This document shows, in pieces, positions 8,473-17,175 of a stretch of 48,252 nt of DNA (positions are counted from its first letter, which is position 1; every line of letters begins with the position of its first letter). The position numbers and the translations under genes were made by a program. A model generated the notes under the pieces. It worked only from the letters and a program-made list of their open reading frames with translations, was not told where the DNA came from and made no database searches. Origin of the DNA: Sulfitobacter sp. OXR-159 (GTDB lineage: Bacteria > Pseudomonadota > Alphaproteobacteria > Rhodobacterales > Rhodobacteraceae). The stretch covers positions 1-48,252 of the forward strand of contig NZ_CP139713.1 of the NCBI RefSeq assembly GCF_034377145.1, given 5' to 3'.

Positions 8473-9915
8473 CTATCCTCCGATCGTTTGTTGAGTGACA
8501 AATTTTGTTGCCAAAAACTGGGCGACGGCCTCCGCTCCGCCTTCTGTACCCACTCCGGAATCTCCGATCCCACCAAAGGGAACCTCGGGCAAAGCCAATC
8601 CTAGATGATTGATGCTCACCATACCGGCCGCAATCCCCTTGCCCAGCTTTGCAACTGTCGCGGCACTTCCGGCGAAAGCATACGATGCTAGCCCGAATTC
8701 AAGACGGTTTGCTTCCTCCAGCGCTTCATCCAGAGTGTTGAATGGATTGATCAAAGCAACTGGACCAAACGGTTCTTCATTCATAATACGCGCAGCAATC
8801 GGGACATTTGTGAGAACTGTTGGTGCATAGAAGAACCCTTTGTTGGCGATACGATTTCCACCTGTGCAAAGCTTGGCGCCTAGTGACACTGCCTCATCCA
8901 CCAACTCGGAAACTGAATCGACCCGCTTGCGATTGATAAGCGGCCCCATTTCTGTTGCGGGATCAAGCCCATCGCCAACGACCAACTCTGCGCATTGTTT
9001 GACAAACTTTTCAACAAAACGATCGAAGACCTTCTGTTGAACCAGGAAGCGCGTAGGCGACGTGCAGACCTGTCCGCCGTTCCGGAACTTTTGAAGCACC
9101 ATAAATTTCACAGCAGCCTCGATATCGGCATCTTCAGCAACAATAACGGGTGCGTGGCCTCCGAGCTCCAGCGTCATGCGTTTCATATGGCTTGCAGCCA
9201 TAGCCCCAATTTGCCGCCCGACCTGTGTCGATCCTGTAAAGCTGATTTTACGGATCACACGATGCGGTATCAGATGGCCAGAAATCATTGGTGGATCGCC
9301 ATAAACCAAATTGATTGTATTCCCCGGCACGCCTGCGTCAACAAAGGCACGCACAAGTTCAGCAGGTGAGCCGGGCGTATCTTCCGGCCCCTTCAGCACA
9401 AAGGAACAACCCGCCGCCAAACCCGCTGCCAGCTTGCGCACACATTGATTGATGGGAAAATTCCACGGCGCAAATGCCGCTACTGGCCCGACTGGCTCGC
9501 GTAACGTGAGCTGAAGCACTTCGGCATTGCGCGCAGGAATAACTAACCCGTATGTCCGGCGCGCCTCTTCAGCGCTCCATTCTATGAATTCGGCACCGGC
9601 TAGAACTTCGGCCTTGGCCTGCGCCAATGGTTTCCCTTGCTCTAGCGTTAATATCCCGGCGATCATGTCAGCGCGTTCACGCAGAATAATCGCGGCATTT
9701 CGCAATATATTCGAGCGGGTATAAGCTGACATAGCCCCCCACTCCTCAAACCCAAGCTGCGCGGATTCCAGAGCGGCATCCAAATCACTTTTAGTTGCGA
9801 CAGCTACTTTACCTATCATTTGTTCGGTAGCGGGATTCAAAACATCCATGGCCAAACCTTCGCCGCCCGGACCCCACTTGCCGCCAATAAAAAGCTGAAC
9901 GTCTGAATAGCTCAT
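8473..9915 (-). CDS. NAD(P)-dependent aldehyde dehydrogenase (succinate-semialdehyde dehydrogenase-like)
   Basis: A 480-residue aldehyde dehydrogenase that converts an aldehyde to a carboxylic acid. The catalytic residues are visible: Asn 152 in PWNFPINQ, general base Glu 250 in LELGGHAP and nucleophile Cys 284 in NGGQVCTSP. FTGSTQVGRQIG (226-237) is the cofactor-site signature. It is the first gene of the minus-strand operon with the TRAP transporter and the GMC dehydrogenase, so it should act on the aldehyde made by the GMC enzyme. The family includes GabD-like and betaine-aldehyde enzymes; the true substrate is unknown. The ribosome site before 9915 is weak. Confidence 0.9.
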   Translation of the reverse strand: MSYSDVQLFIGGKWGPGGEGLAMDVLNPATEQMIGKVAVATKSDLDAALESAQLGFEEWGAMSAYTRSNILRNAAIILRERADMIAGILTLEQGKPLAQAKAEVLAGAEFIEWSAEEARRTYGLVIPARNAEVLQLTLREPVGPVAAFAPWNFPINQCVRKLAAGLAAGCSFVLKGPEDTPGSPAELVRAFVDAGVPGNTINLVYGDPPMISGHLIPHRVIRKISFTGSTQVGRQIGAMAASHMKRMTLELGGHAPVIVAEDADIEAAVKFMVLQKFRNGGQVCTSPTRFLVQQKVFDRFVEKFVKQCAELVVGDGLDPATEMGPLINRKRVDSVSELVDEAVSLGAKLCTGGNRIANKGFFYAPTVLTNVPIAARIMNEEPFGPVALINPFNTLDEALEEANRLEFGLASYAFAGSAATVAKLGKGIAAGMVSINHLGLALPEVPFGGIGDSGVGTEGGAEAVAQFLATKFVTQQTIGG

Positions 9916-10283
9916 ATTTTACAAATTTCCAATTGAGGTTGCTTCAACAACAGTTTGTTTTTCTCAAGCATATTTTGCACTCCAACTTAGACCATCTGAT
10001 CGAATGGTAGGTCTATAGGACTGGTCTAAAAGGTGTTCTCCCATACAACTTCCAATCAGCTCGGCGATTACAACATCAGTCTCAAATGGCCCTCGTCCGA
10101 TCTTCGCCACTCATAAATTTTAAATGGTTATCTGGTGGTTTTAAAAATGTCGGACTCAGACTAACTGATGACTTCATATCACAGCGAAAAGCTGACTAAG
10201 TTTGCAGGCTCTCACTACTTCTTGCAGCTGACAAATGAGTAAATATTAACCCTTGAGCAACTTTATGTTACCTATGCTGCTCG
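9916..10283. other. intergenic region upstream of the aldehyde dehydrogenase operon
   Basis: About 370 bp without a credible gene. It must contain the promoter of the minus-strand operon that starts at 9915. I see several AT-rich runs but no convincing promoter boxes or long dyad. The right side ends at the broken edge of an IS5 remnant. Confidence 0.5.
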
Positions 10284-10856
10284 CTGACGATCTGGTTCGA
10301 CCCCGAGATGCGCTGGGATGCCGTGCCGACAGGCAGGCGTGGCCGCCAGCAGACCTATAGCGATGCAGCGATCCAAACGTGCCTTACGATGAAGGTCCTG
10401 TTCGGCATGGCCCTTCGACAGACGACTGGGTTCGTGGAGAGCCTGTTGCGGCTGGTCGGTCTCGACTGGTCGGTGCCCGACTTCAGCACCCTCTCTCGCC
10501 GTCAGAAGACGCTGGCTGTAAACATCCCGTATCGCGGGTCCAAGGGGCCTGTGCACCTGCTGATCGATAGCACCGGGATCAAGGTCGAAGGCGAAGGGGA
10601 ATGGAACGCTCGCAAACACGGCGGCCCGAAACGCCGGATATGGCGCAAGATCCACCTCGGCATCGACGAAGAAACGTTGGAGATCCGGGCCGTGGAGATC
10701 ACCGGGAGCCATATCGGCGATGCACCGGTGCTGCCTGATCTGCTCAGCCAGATTCCGGAGGACCAAGAGATTGGCAGCGTTACGGCAGACGGCGCGTACG
10801 ACACGCGCAAATGCCACAACGCCATCGCCGATCGCGGTGCTCATGCCATCATTAGC
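10284..10856 (+). pseudogene. IS5-family transposase remnant, both ends missing
   Basis: The frame reads LTIWFDPEMRWDAVPTGRRG and goes on to IDSTGIKVEGEGEWNARKHG and VTADGAYDTRKCHNAIADRG, typical of IS5-group DDE transposases. The first two catalytic Asp residues (IDSTG and ADGAYD) are present. The usual N-terminal start and the C-terminal third with the last acidic residue are absent. The reading frame is cut within the IADRGAHAII region, where sequence of an IS30 element running the other way begins. The remnant cannot make an active transposase. Confidence 0.85.
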
Positions 10857-11447
10857 CGCGCAACATCGTTCAGCCATGTCTGACTGGCATCGGAGAGGTC
10901 TGTGCCTTTGGGCATGAACTGGCGCAGGAGACCGTTGGTGTTCTCGTTCGATCCGCGCTGCCAGGGAGCGTGCGGGTCGCAGAACCAGATATCGATCTTG
11001 AGGCGGCGGGCCAGCTCAGGGTGGCAAGCCATTTCGGATCCACGGTCATAGGTCAAGCTTTTGCGCAGGGCAGATCGCCGCATAGATGGTTTCATGGCTC
11101 ACACGGGCAGAAGGGTCATCGGGCTTCATAAGCCGCAGTCTGTGCGCAATCTGCTCTGGAGACCAGCGGCGATACACGAGGTGATCGTGAACGAACTGAT
11201 AGGCCGCGCCGCCCTCGACCAGCTTTCGCGGGCGTCGGCATCGCGTGCGGCGGACATCATAGACAAGCCGCGCCGCGTGCGGGCAATAGGTGCCGTCCTC
11301 TTGTCGCCCACGTGCCAGTTCGCGGCAGATCGTGCTCGCAGGTCGCTGCAAAAGCTGCCCGATTGACCGCTGGCTCACGCCCCGATTATTCTCGGCGAAT
11401 ATCACGCCACGTTCCTCGCTGCTGAGGTGCTTGCTTCGTCTGTCCAT
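10857..11447 (-). pseudogene. IS30-family transposase remnant with internal deletion
   Basis: Two pieces of one IS30-type transposase. The N-terminal part begins at the ATG at 11447 (MDRRSKHLSSEERGVIFAEN) and includes the helix-turn-helix SQRSIGQLLQRPASTICREL. It runs to HETIYAAI near 11085. The C-terminal part (SLTYDRGSEMACHPELARRL, then WQRGSNENTNGLLRQ) continues in another frame from about 11065. The stretch between them, with the first catalytic Asp, has been deleted. The C-terminus is cut at 10857 where the IS5 remnant starts. The element's outer end probably reaches about 11487, as the bases after 11447 resemble an IS30 terminus. Confidence 0.85.
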
Positions 11448-11458
11448 CGCAACATCCT

Positions 11459-11803
11459 ATGCCCAACGGGCTCTGGGTGTTGCATTTGAAACTTGAGCCT
11501 AAGCTGTCCGGCGACTTTGCCTCGATGGAGATTGATATCTCTTACGCCATAGAGAGCACTCAATCCCAGCATGAAACTTCAAGAATATCTTTCATCTATC
11601 ATGATGTTCCCGCATCGCGATCTGCCAAAAACCAGCAGTATATCGAGTCGGTTGCCGCCCCAATCCTGCCGCTACTTCGTTCGTTAACGACAGCTATGCG
11701 CGAATGTCAGTATGAAAATTATATTTTGGCATCATCTGCACATTGGATGAAAGACCCGGAGCCTAAACCTTGCTCCTTCGATCTCGACGACGAGATCCCT
11801 TGA
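11459..11803 (+). CDS. hypothetical ORF starting in the IS30 end; doubtful gene
   Basis: An open frame of 114 codons. Its first 12 or so codons lie in the terminal sequence of the IS30 remnant, so the natural start was probably lost and this is at best the tail of a disrupted gene. The product looks soluble with no motif that I recognise, and no ribosome binding site stands at the proper distance. It could equally be non-coding. Confidence 0.25.
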   Translation: MPNGLWVLHLKLEPKLSGDFASMEIDISYAIESTQSQHETSRISFIYHDVPASRSAKNQQYIESVAAPILPLLRSLTTAMRECQYENYILASSAHWMKDPEPKPCSFDLDDEIP

Positions 11804-11851
11804 CGAGACCCCCTTACTACCCATCCATCGCTTGTAATGTCTAGCAAATGA

Positions 11852-12289
11852 TCACCCAAGGATACGCCTCCAAAAGCTTCGCTTAATTTGGGTCTCCGAT
11901 TTTTCCCTTTGATCGGTCAGAAGCGCGTTCAACCGAACCCGCTCACTCTCAGCTCCGTCCAGGCGAGCGCGCAAATCCTCGATCTGATCGACGAGCTGGC
12001 CGCGCTCCCTGTCGCGCTCGGCGGTCATGGCGTCGATCCGCTCTCTAAGCATCTTAACTTCGACGCCCAAGGCGCTGTTTTCATGCGTTTCCTCTGGGGT
12101 TTCCGATTGGTTTTCACGACCGTTCGGAAACGGGTTCGTAGACATCCACCTGGAAAGCTCTGATGGATCAATCTGCCAGCGCCCCTTGTCGTCTTTCTCC
12201 GCAGAGATACCCCCAGAATTAAGAGCTTTTGATAGCGTTCCCTTTGAACGCTTCGCGGTCTTTGCCGCCTGTCCAAGTGTCAGTTTCAT
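11852..12289 (-). CDS. HTH plus coiled-coil DNA-binding protein (KfrA-like)
   Basis: A 145-residue protein with an N-terminal helix-turn-helix (about residues 3-50, LTLGQAAKTAKRSKGTLSKA, then WQIDPSELSRWM) and a long charged coiled coil (about 75-130, rich in E, R, D and L heptads). The plan recalls KfrA and other plasmid-encoded DNA-binding accessory proteins that support partition or regulate backbone genes. In this window it sits apart from the replication modules, between mobile-element remnants. Specific function is unknown. Confidence 0.7.
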   Translation of the reverse strand: MKLTLGQAAKTAKRSKGTLSKALNSGGISAEKDDKGRWQIDPSELSRWMSTNPFPNGRENQSETPEETHENSALGVEVKMLRERIDAMTAERDRERGQLVDQIEDLRARLDGAESERVRLNALLTDQREKSETQIKRSFWRRILG

Positions 12290-12423
12290 GGTGTTTCCGC
12301 CTGTATTTCACGGGGGTTTCCCCTTGGTTTTCTTACCGTTCAGGATACACACATCGGAAACACCCGCCAATAGGCGGCTTGTATGTCTCTTGAAAAACCC
12401 ATCACGATAGGTTAAATACAGTT

Positions 12424-12663
12424 ATGGTCACCATATACCGAGCGCATGGTCTGCGCGTCATCATCTTCACAGACGATCATGAGCCGGCCCATGTGCATGT
12501 GTTCGGTGATGGGCAAGTCAAGATCAATCTGATCGGGCCTGACGGGACTCCAGCTCTTGTTTGGGCCCAGGGCATGAAGGGGAACGATGTGCGCCGGGCC
12601 GTGCAGATCGTCCAGGACCAGCAAGAGGCGTTTCTTGCCAGATGGAGGGAAATCCATGGCTGA
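12424..12663 (+). CDS. DUF4160-domain protein
   Basis: A 79-residue protein matching the DUF4160 pattern throughout (start VTIYRAHGLRVIIFTDDHEP, then AHVHVFGDGQVKINL). These small proteins typically carry the EPAHVHV segment seen here. No enzymatic activity is established that I know of. The gene overlaps the downstream DUF2442 gene by 8 bp, so the two are translationally coupled. DUF4160/DUF2442 neighbours recur in many bacteria and have been suspected of forming a toxin-antitoxin-like unit, which I treat as unproven. Confidence 0.8.
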   Translation: MVTIYRAHGLRVIIFTDDHEPAHVHVFGDGQVKINLIGPDGTPALVWAQGMKGNDVRRAVQIVQDQQEAFLARWREIHG

Positions 12664-13057
12664 ACTGACAGATTCTGAAATCAATGCCGCCATTGAGCGT
12701 GGCCACATCGCGCAGCAGACCGAACCGCGCGCGGATGCGGTGCGCTATGACAAGCGGAACAGCCGTATCATCGTCGATCTGACCAACGGTTGCACCTTCG
12801 CCTTTCCACCCCGTGTGGCGCAGGGATTGGAGACTGCAACGGATGAAGACCTCGCCGCAGTTGAAATCCTCGGTGCTGGTTACGGCCTGCATTGGGAAGC
12901 CCTCGATGTGGACCTGTCCATCCCCGGCTTGTTGGCGGGACTGTTCGGAACCAAGGCCTATATGGCTCGGCGGGCAGGGCAGACCAAATCGCCTGCGAAA
13001 GCCGCCGCCGCCCGTGAAAATGGCCGCAAGGGTGGCAGGCCGCGCAAGCAGGCATGA
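12656..13057 (+). CDS. DUF2442-domain protein with basic tail
   Basis: A 133-residue protein. The central part (YDKRNSRIIVDLTNGCTFAF, then GAGYGLHWEALDVDLSIPGL) matches DUF2442. The last 35 residues are rich in Lys, Arg and Ala (AAARENGRKGGRPRKQA), which suggests DNA or RNA contact. The start ATG at 12656 is preceded by GGAGGGAAATCC inside the DUF4160 gene; a longer frame to 12587 has no ribosome site. It is the partner of the upstream DUF4160 gene. If the pair is regulatory, this basic-tailed protein is the better candidate for nucleic-acid binding. Confidence 0.8.
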   Translation: MAELTDSEINAAIERGHIAQQTEPRADAVRYDKRNSRIIVDLTNGCTFAFPPRVAQGLETATDEDLAAVEILGAGYGLHWEALDVDLSIPGLLAGLFGTKAYMARRAGQTKSPAKAAAARENGRKGGRPRKQA

Positions 13058-13087
13058 TGTAGGAGAGTACCGTAAAGTGTGGGGCAA

Positions 13088-13534
13088 TCATGCAGCCATT
13101 TTGGTTTCTGACGAAGGTTTCAACGCCGGATGCCATTGCTCGAACTTGGCGCGCAGGGTGCCATCGAGGGCTCTGGTTCGGGTTTGCAGCATGAGATGCG
13201 CGCCTCGTTTTGACCAGCGCATTTGCTGCCGCTTGCCGAAGCGCTTTCCAACAACGGTGTTGACGGTGCTTTCGACAAAGCCGGTTGAAACGCGTTCACC
13301 GTACCGTCGTCTTTCCGCATAGTTCGGGATCATCAAGGCGTTGTTGGCGATGTAGGTCTCGAACTCGGACGCCGCCTTCCGAAGTGCTTTGATGCTGGCA
13401 TAGTCCGTCTCGACAACTTCCAGATCGATGACAAGGTCTTCGATCGCTGCCTGACCATCGTGAAGGTTGCCATTCCAAAGGAACCCTTTGATCTGGCGCA
13501 GCAGGCGGGCAATGGCTTCTGCCTCTGCGAGATT
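13088..13534 (-). pseudogene. ISKra4-like transposase, C-terminal remnant
   Basis: An open frame from 13534 to the stop at 13088 encodes the last 148 or so residues of a transposase: IKGFLWNGNLHDGQAAIEDL, then GFVESTVNTVVGKRFGKRQQ and RGAHLMLQTRTRALDGTL. This C-terminal pattern with GFVESTVN resembles ISKra4-family elements. The N-terminal part is missing because a Tn3-type inverted repeat starts at 13535. The family assignment rests on my recognition of the pattern only. Confidence 0.7.
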
Positions 13535-13567
13535 GGGGTAGATTCCGGCTGGGTGCAGAATAGTACG
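13535..13567. repeat. Tn3-family terminal inverted repeat (older element, tnpR side)
   Basis: Begins GGGGTAGATTCCGGCTGGGT and continues GCAGAAT. It resembles the 39-bp ends of the intact Tn3 element at 14118 and is a near-copy of the repeat at 13793 in the same orientation. It interrupts the ISKra4-like gene. Confidence 0.75.
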
Positions 13568-13789
13568 TTAGGCACCGAGGACGCGCTTGCCGTAGTCTCG
13601 CAGATTGCCGTTCGGGTCGACGTAGCGATAGAGGGTAACGGGCCTCACGCCTAATTCCTTGCAAAGCTCTGAAACAGACGTGTCGCGACTGGCCATGGCG
13701 GCCTGTGCCATGCGCACTTGTGATTTTGACAGCGCGAAATTTCGTCCGCCCTTCCTACCGCGCGCTCGGGCTGCCTGAAGACCGGCCAT
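13568..13789 (-). pseudogene. serine resolvase (tnpR) C-terminal fragment
   Basis: About 73 residues with the basic linker and C-terminal helix-turn-helix of a Tn3 resolvase (ARARGRKGGRNFALSKSQVR, then SELCKELGVRPVTLYRYV). The catalytic N-terminal domain with the active Ser is missing. The gene is cut 3 bp before a second Tn3-type end at 13793, while its 3' end sits beside the end at 13535. That is the normal place of tnpR at one end of such a transposon, and it marks the relic of an older Tn3-family element. Confidence 0.8.
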
Positions 13790-13792
13790 TGT

Positions 13793-13830
13793 GGGGTAGA
13801 TTCCGGCTGAGTGCAGAATGACACCCTAAG
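13793..13830. repeat. Tn3-family terminal inverted repeat (older element, tnpA side)
   Basis: Begins GGGGTAGATTCCGGCTGAGT and continues GCAGAATGACACCC. It precedes the 3' end of a truncated tnpA, as in complete Tn3 elements, and shares the core GCTGAGTGCAGAA with the ends of the intact transposon. Confidence 0.8.
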
Positions 13831-13838
13831 CCAGCCCT

Positions 13839-14112
13839 TCATCGTTTTTTCCACTTATACTCGCCTGTGAGGAGGATGTGTGCCCATCCGAGAGGCGAGA
13901 TGTGCCCCAGGAGATCGGATGGACTGTCTAATCCGACGTGTTGGCGCCGTGTGACAGCCTGCCCGAGGTGCTTGGTGTTCCAGTAGATGATGATGGCGGC
14001 CAGCAGGTTCAGCCCTGCCATACGGTAGTGCTGACCTTCGACGGTCCGATCGCGGATTTCGCCCTGCCGCCCGATGCGCAGGGCGTTTTTTAGGGCGTGA
14101 TGGGCCTCGCCC
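13839..14112 (-). pseudogene. Tn3-family transposase (tnpA) C-terminal fragment
   Basis: The last 90 residues of a second Tn3 transposase: EGEAHHALKNALRIGRQGEI, then HYRMAGLNLLAAIIIYWNTK and LGHISPLGWAHILLTGEYKW. It includes the region of the final catalytic Glu (GEAHHA). It is clearly related to, but not identical with, the C-terminus of the intact tnpA next to it. Everything upstream is gone, and the intact Tn3 element has landed 1 bp beyond this fragment. Confidence 0.85.
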
Positions 14113-14117
14113 TCCCA
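14113..14117. repeat. target site duplication TCCCA, left copy
   Basis: TCCCA lies just outside the left end of the Tn3 element and is repeated at 17802-17806 beyond the right end. Five base pairs is the standard duplication for the Tn3 family. Confidence 0.9.
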
Positions 14118-14150
14118 GGGGTCGAGTGGGGCTGAGTGCAGAAAACCCCT

Positions 14151-17051
14151 TTAAGGATTTTGCGCTTCTATTTTCCGCCAACGATATTCGCCTGTTAGGA
14201 TGATATGGGCCCACCCAAGCGGCGATATGTGGGCGAGGAGTTCGGGTGGGCAATCCAATCCTGCCCGCTGTCGCCTTGCCACAGCGTTTCCGAGCTGTTT
14301 GGAATTCCAATAAATGATGATGGCGGTCAGCAGATTGAGGCCAGCGATGCGGAAGTGTTGTCCTTCCGTGGTACGGTCGCGGATTTCTCCCTGACGCCCG
14401 ATCCGAAGAGCACCTTTCAGGGCGTGATGTGCCTCTCCCTTGTTCAAGCCGATATGGGCGCGGCGCTGCATGTCGGTGTCGAGCAGCCATTCGATGATGA
14501 ACAATGTGCGTTCGACCCGGCCGATCTCCCGCAAGGCCAACGCCAGATCATGTTGCCTCGGGCGCGCGGCCAATTTCTTGAGGAGGTGACTTGGCTGCAT
14601 CCGGCCCGACAGCATTGTTGCGATACAGCGCAAAACATCCGGCCAGTTTTCGACGATCTTCGCTTCCCGAATTTTGTCCCCGGTTAACCCTTTCAGCTCT
14701 TTGGGAACAGCGCGGAGGTCAAACACATGCAACCTCTTGGAGGACAGGTCGCGAATGCGGGGATGGAAGTGGTACCCGAGCAGGGACGTGGCGGCGAAGA
14801 CGAGATCGGTGAAGCCGCCGGTGTCGGCATACTGCTCTTTTATCTTCCGTCCCGCCTCGTTCATCAGCAAGCCGTCGAGGATATAAGGTGCCTCGCTCAC
14901 CGTGGCGGGAATGACCTGAGTGGCGAATGGCGCATACTGGTCAGAGACGTGGGTGTAGGCCTTTATGCCCGGCTCGTTGCCGTATTTTGCGTTGATGAGG
15001 TTCATTGCCTCGCCCTGCCGCGTCGTTGGGAAAAACTGCCCATCACTGGAAGCCGTTTTCCCTACACCCCAGAATTTGGTCATTGGCAGGTGGGTCTGCG
15101 CATCAATCACCATGGCCAGGGCGCGGGCCATTCCCTCGCTTTCGACATGCCACCGTGACAAACGGGAAAGCTGTATGAAGTCATGAGTGTTGGTGGCATT
15201 TGCCATTTTGCTCAGGCCTAGATTGAGACCCTCCGCCAGGAGCACGTTCAGCAAGCCAATCTTGTCACGGCATGGGGCACCGGTGTGCAGATGCGTGAAG
15301 GCTTCGGTGAAGCCGGTGTCTTTGTCGACCTCTGTGAGAATATCGGTGATCCGCGTCTCCGGCAGACGACGGTAAAGATCGAGGACGAGATCACCGGCCT
15401 CCTCCGGCACATCGGCGTCAAGACGGCTCACGCGCAAAACGCCGTCTTCAATGACTCCACTCGGCAAGGTTTTGGAGCGCACCGCCTTGGCCAGCCGTTT
15501 CAGCCCCTCTTCCAAGCGGCGCTTTCGATCAGCCATCCAGATCTCTGGTTCCAGTGGCATTGAAAGCCCCATGGCGCGGGCGGCATCGATGGACACAAGG
15601 GCTTGCTTCATGTCGGCATGACGCCGCGAATGCGGAAGCCAGATATCGCCAGAACGGAACGCATCGCGCAGGTGGCACAGGACGGCGACAACCCACAGCC
15701 GCTCTTGATCAATATCGGGCGCGCGGAATTGCGGTCGCCATTTCGAACGTGGTTGTAAAAAGGTCAGCGATGTGGCCGGGATATCCTGTTTGTCACGGAT
15801 AATCTGCGCTGCCGTGATCAATGGCTGGGCCACACTGGCGCATGTCATATCCAGAGCATTCAACATGCGCCGAGCATAGCGTTTGAACCGGTGGAAGCCC
15901 TTGGACACATGGGCCAGAGTATCTGCTTTCACCGTTGCCTGAAGCTGTGTTGCTTGCGCGACCAGACTTTCAAGGCCGCTCCAGCCGCAAGAACTATCGA
16001 CGGCATTGGCGAGGGCGGCATCGTCGCCTTTGGCCATCAATAGGTTTGATCCCAGGGTCTCAAATCCAGCCAGGGTCTTTGCGACGTCCGCCTGAGCTTC
16101 CGTGACCCGCGCGTCGCAGATCCGTTTCGCATCCCGCCAGACGCTGCCTACAATCCTGTCATGTGTTTCCACAACGGTATCTGCGATGGCAGCGCTCCAT
16201 TCCACGACGCAGACGGCCAGGATGGCAAGGCGGCGGTCACTGGTGATGTCACGTAGTCCTTTCGCAAAGTAGCGTTCTCCCTGACGGCGCAGCCGCGTGA
16301 CCCGATGTGCTGGGATGTCGTCCATAATTTCTGGTGCCAAGGCAATCGCCTTCAGAAACTCCAGCCGATCAAGCAGGCGGTTGATATCTGCGGAGTTCTT
16401 GCCTGGCTCAAACTGGCGCAACCACACGAACGTGGTGGTTTGGCCCTCCTCTTCCTCATTCAATAAGCCATCGAGACGAGCGCGCATCGCGCGGTCAAGG
16501 CGCGCCGTTATCCGAGTTTCGATCCGGCGTTCGGCAGCAACAAGCGCGTCGGCGCACATCCGTTCCATGACAGTCGTTCCCGGCAGGATGATATGCCGCC
16601 CACGACATTCTTGCACAAAGGCCCTCACCAGACCTTCGCTCGATTGCGCACCTTCGGCATTCTGATCAAGCCACGCACGCATCTGTTTGACCCGCTTGCC
16701 CTTGAACATCTCGTACCTATAAATCTTGCGCAGTACTTCCAGGTGCTCGTGCCGTGTGTTCTCTCGCTCGGCATAATGTAGAAGGTCATCGGGTTTGACG
16801 CCGAGCTGGGCGGCGATGAAGTCAGACATTTCTTTGGGGATGATCTCTCCGGGCCTCAGCAGCCGTCCCGGATATCGAAGGGCACAAAGCTGCAGCGCAA
16901 ATCCGATCAGGTTCTCAGGGCGGCGGCGGGTGCGGATAAAATCGATGTCTTCATCGGACAGGGCGTAATGCCGAAGGATCAACGCCTCATCCGTTGGAAG
17001 GTGGAAAAGGGCCGCGCGCTGTCGCGCGGTCAGAACCGCTCGGTGTGCCAT
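14151..17051 (-). CDS. tnpA: Tn3-family transposase TnpA
   Basis: A 966-residue transposase, close to full family length (about 980-1000). The DDE residues can be placed: Asp in KAYTHVSDQYAPF, Asp in YADTGGFTDLVF and Glu in GLNKGEAHHALKGAL near the C-terminus. The N-terminus (DFIRTRRRPENLIGFALQLC) is the usual DNA-binding domain. The stop codon lies inside the terminal inverted repeat, as is normal for Tn3 elements. It catalyses replicative transposition. The divergent start is separated from tnpR by about 120 bp, where the resolution site should lie. Confidence 0.95.
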   Translation of the reverse strand: MAHRAVLTARQRAALFHLPTDEALILRHYALSDEDIDFIRTRRRPENLIGFALQLCALRYPGRLLRPGEIIPKEMSDFIAAQLGVKPDDLLHYAERENTRHEHLEVLRKIYRYEMFKGKRVKQMRAWLDQNAEGAQSSEGLVRAFVQECRGRHIILPGTTVMERMCADALVAAERRIETRITARLDRAMRARLDGLLNEEEEGQTTTFVWLRQFEPGKNSADINRLLDRLEFLKAIALAPEIMDDIPAHRVTRLRRQGERYFAKGLRDITSDRRLAILAVCVVEWSAAIADTVVETHDRIVGSVWRDAKRICDARVTEAQADVAKTLAGFETLGSNLLMAKGDDAALANAVDSSCGWSGLESLVAQATQLQATVKADTLAHVSKGFHRFKRYARRMLNALDMTCASVAQPLITAAQIIRDKQDIPATSLTFLQPRSKWRPQFRAPDIDQERLWVVAVLCHLRDAFRSGDIWLPHSRRHADMKQALVSIDAARAMGLSMPLEPEIWMADRKRRLEEGLKRLAKAVRSKTLPSGVIEDGVLRVSRLDADVPEEAGDLVLDLYRRLPETRITDILTEVDKDTGFTEAFTHLHTGAPCRDKIGLLNVLLAEGLNLGLSKMANATNTHDFIQLSRLSRWHVESEGMARALAMVIDAQTHLPMTKFWGVGKTASSDGQFFPTTRQGEAMNLINAKYGNEPGIKAYTHVSDQYAPFATQVIPATVSEAPYILDGLLMNEAGRKIKEQYADTGGFTDLVFAATSLLGYHFHPRIRDLSSKRLHVFDLRAVPKELKGLTGDKIREAKIVENWPDVLRCIATMLSGRMQPSHLLKKLAARPRQHDLALALREIGRVERTLFIIEWLLDTDMQRRAHIGLNKGEAHHALKGALRIGRQGEIRDRTTEGQHFRIAGLNLLTAIIIYWNSKQLGNAVARRQRAGLDCPPELLAHISPLGWAHIILTGEYRWRKIEAQNP

Positions 17052-17175
17052 GAGGGTCGTCTTTCTATACGGAGAGGGTCTTCAAAACTGTAGAAATTGA
17101 GACCATTCGCTTGCCATGTCTTTTTCAATGTCTCAATATGACAGTCGCAAGACCTCTAAATTTATTCGAGACACT
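17052..17175. promoter_or_regulatory. probable res site and divergent promoters of tnpA/tnpR
   Basis: This short gap between divergent tnpA and tnpR contains an inverted pair ATTGAGAC (near 17096) and GTCTCAAT (near 17134), plus AT-rich runs. In Tn3-type elements this is where resolvase binds and resolves cointegrates while repressing both genes. I cannot define the three subsites with confidence. Confidence 0.55.

Noticed and set aside
10272..10877. Minus-strand 201-codon open frame
   Set aside because: Antisense of the IS5 transposase remnant, whose plus-strand translation is clearly homologous to DDE transposases.
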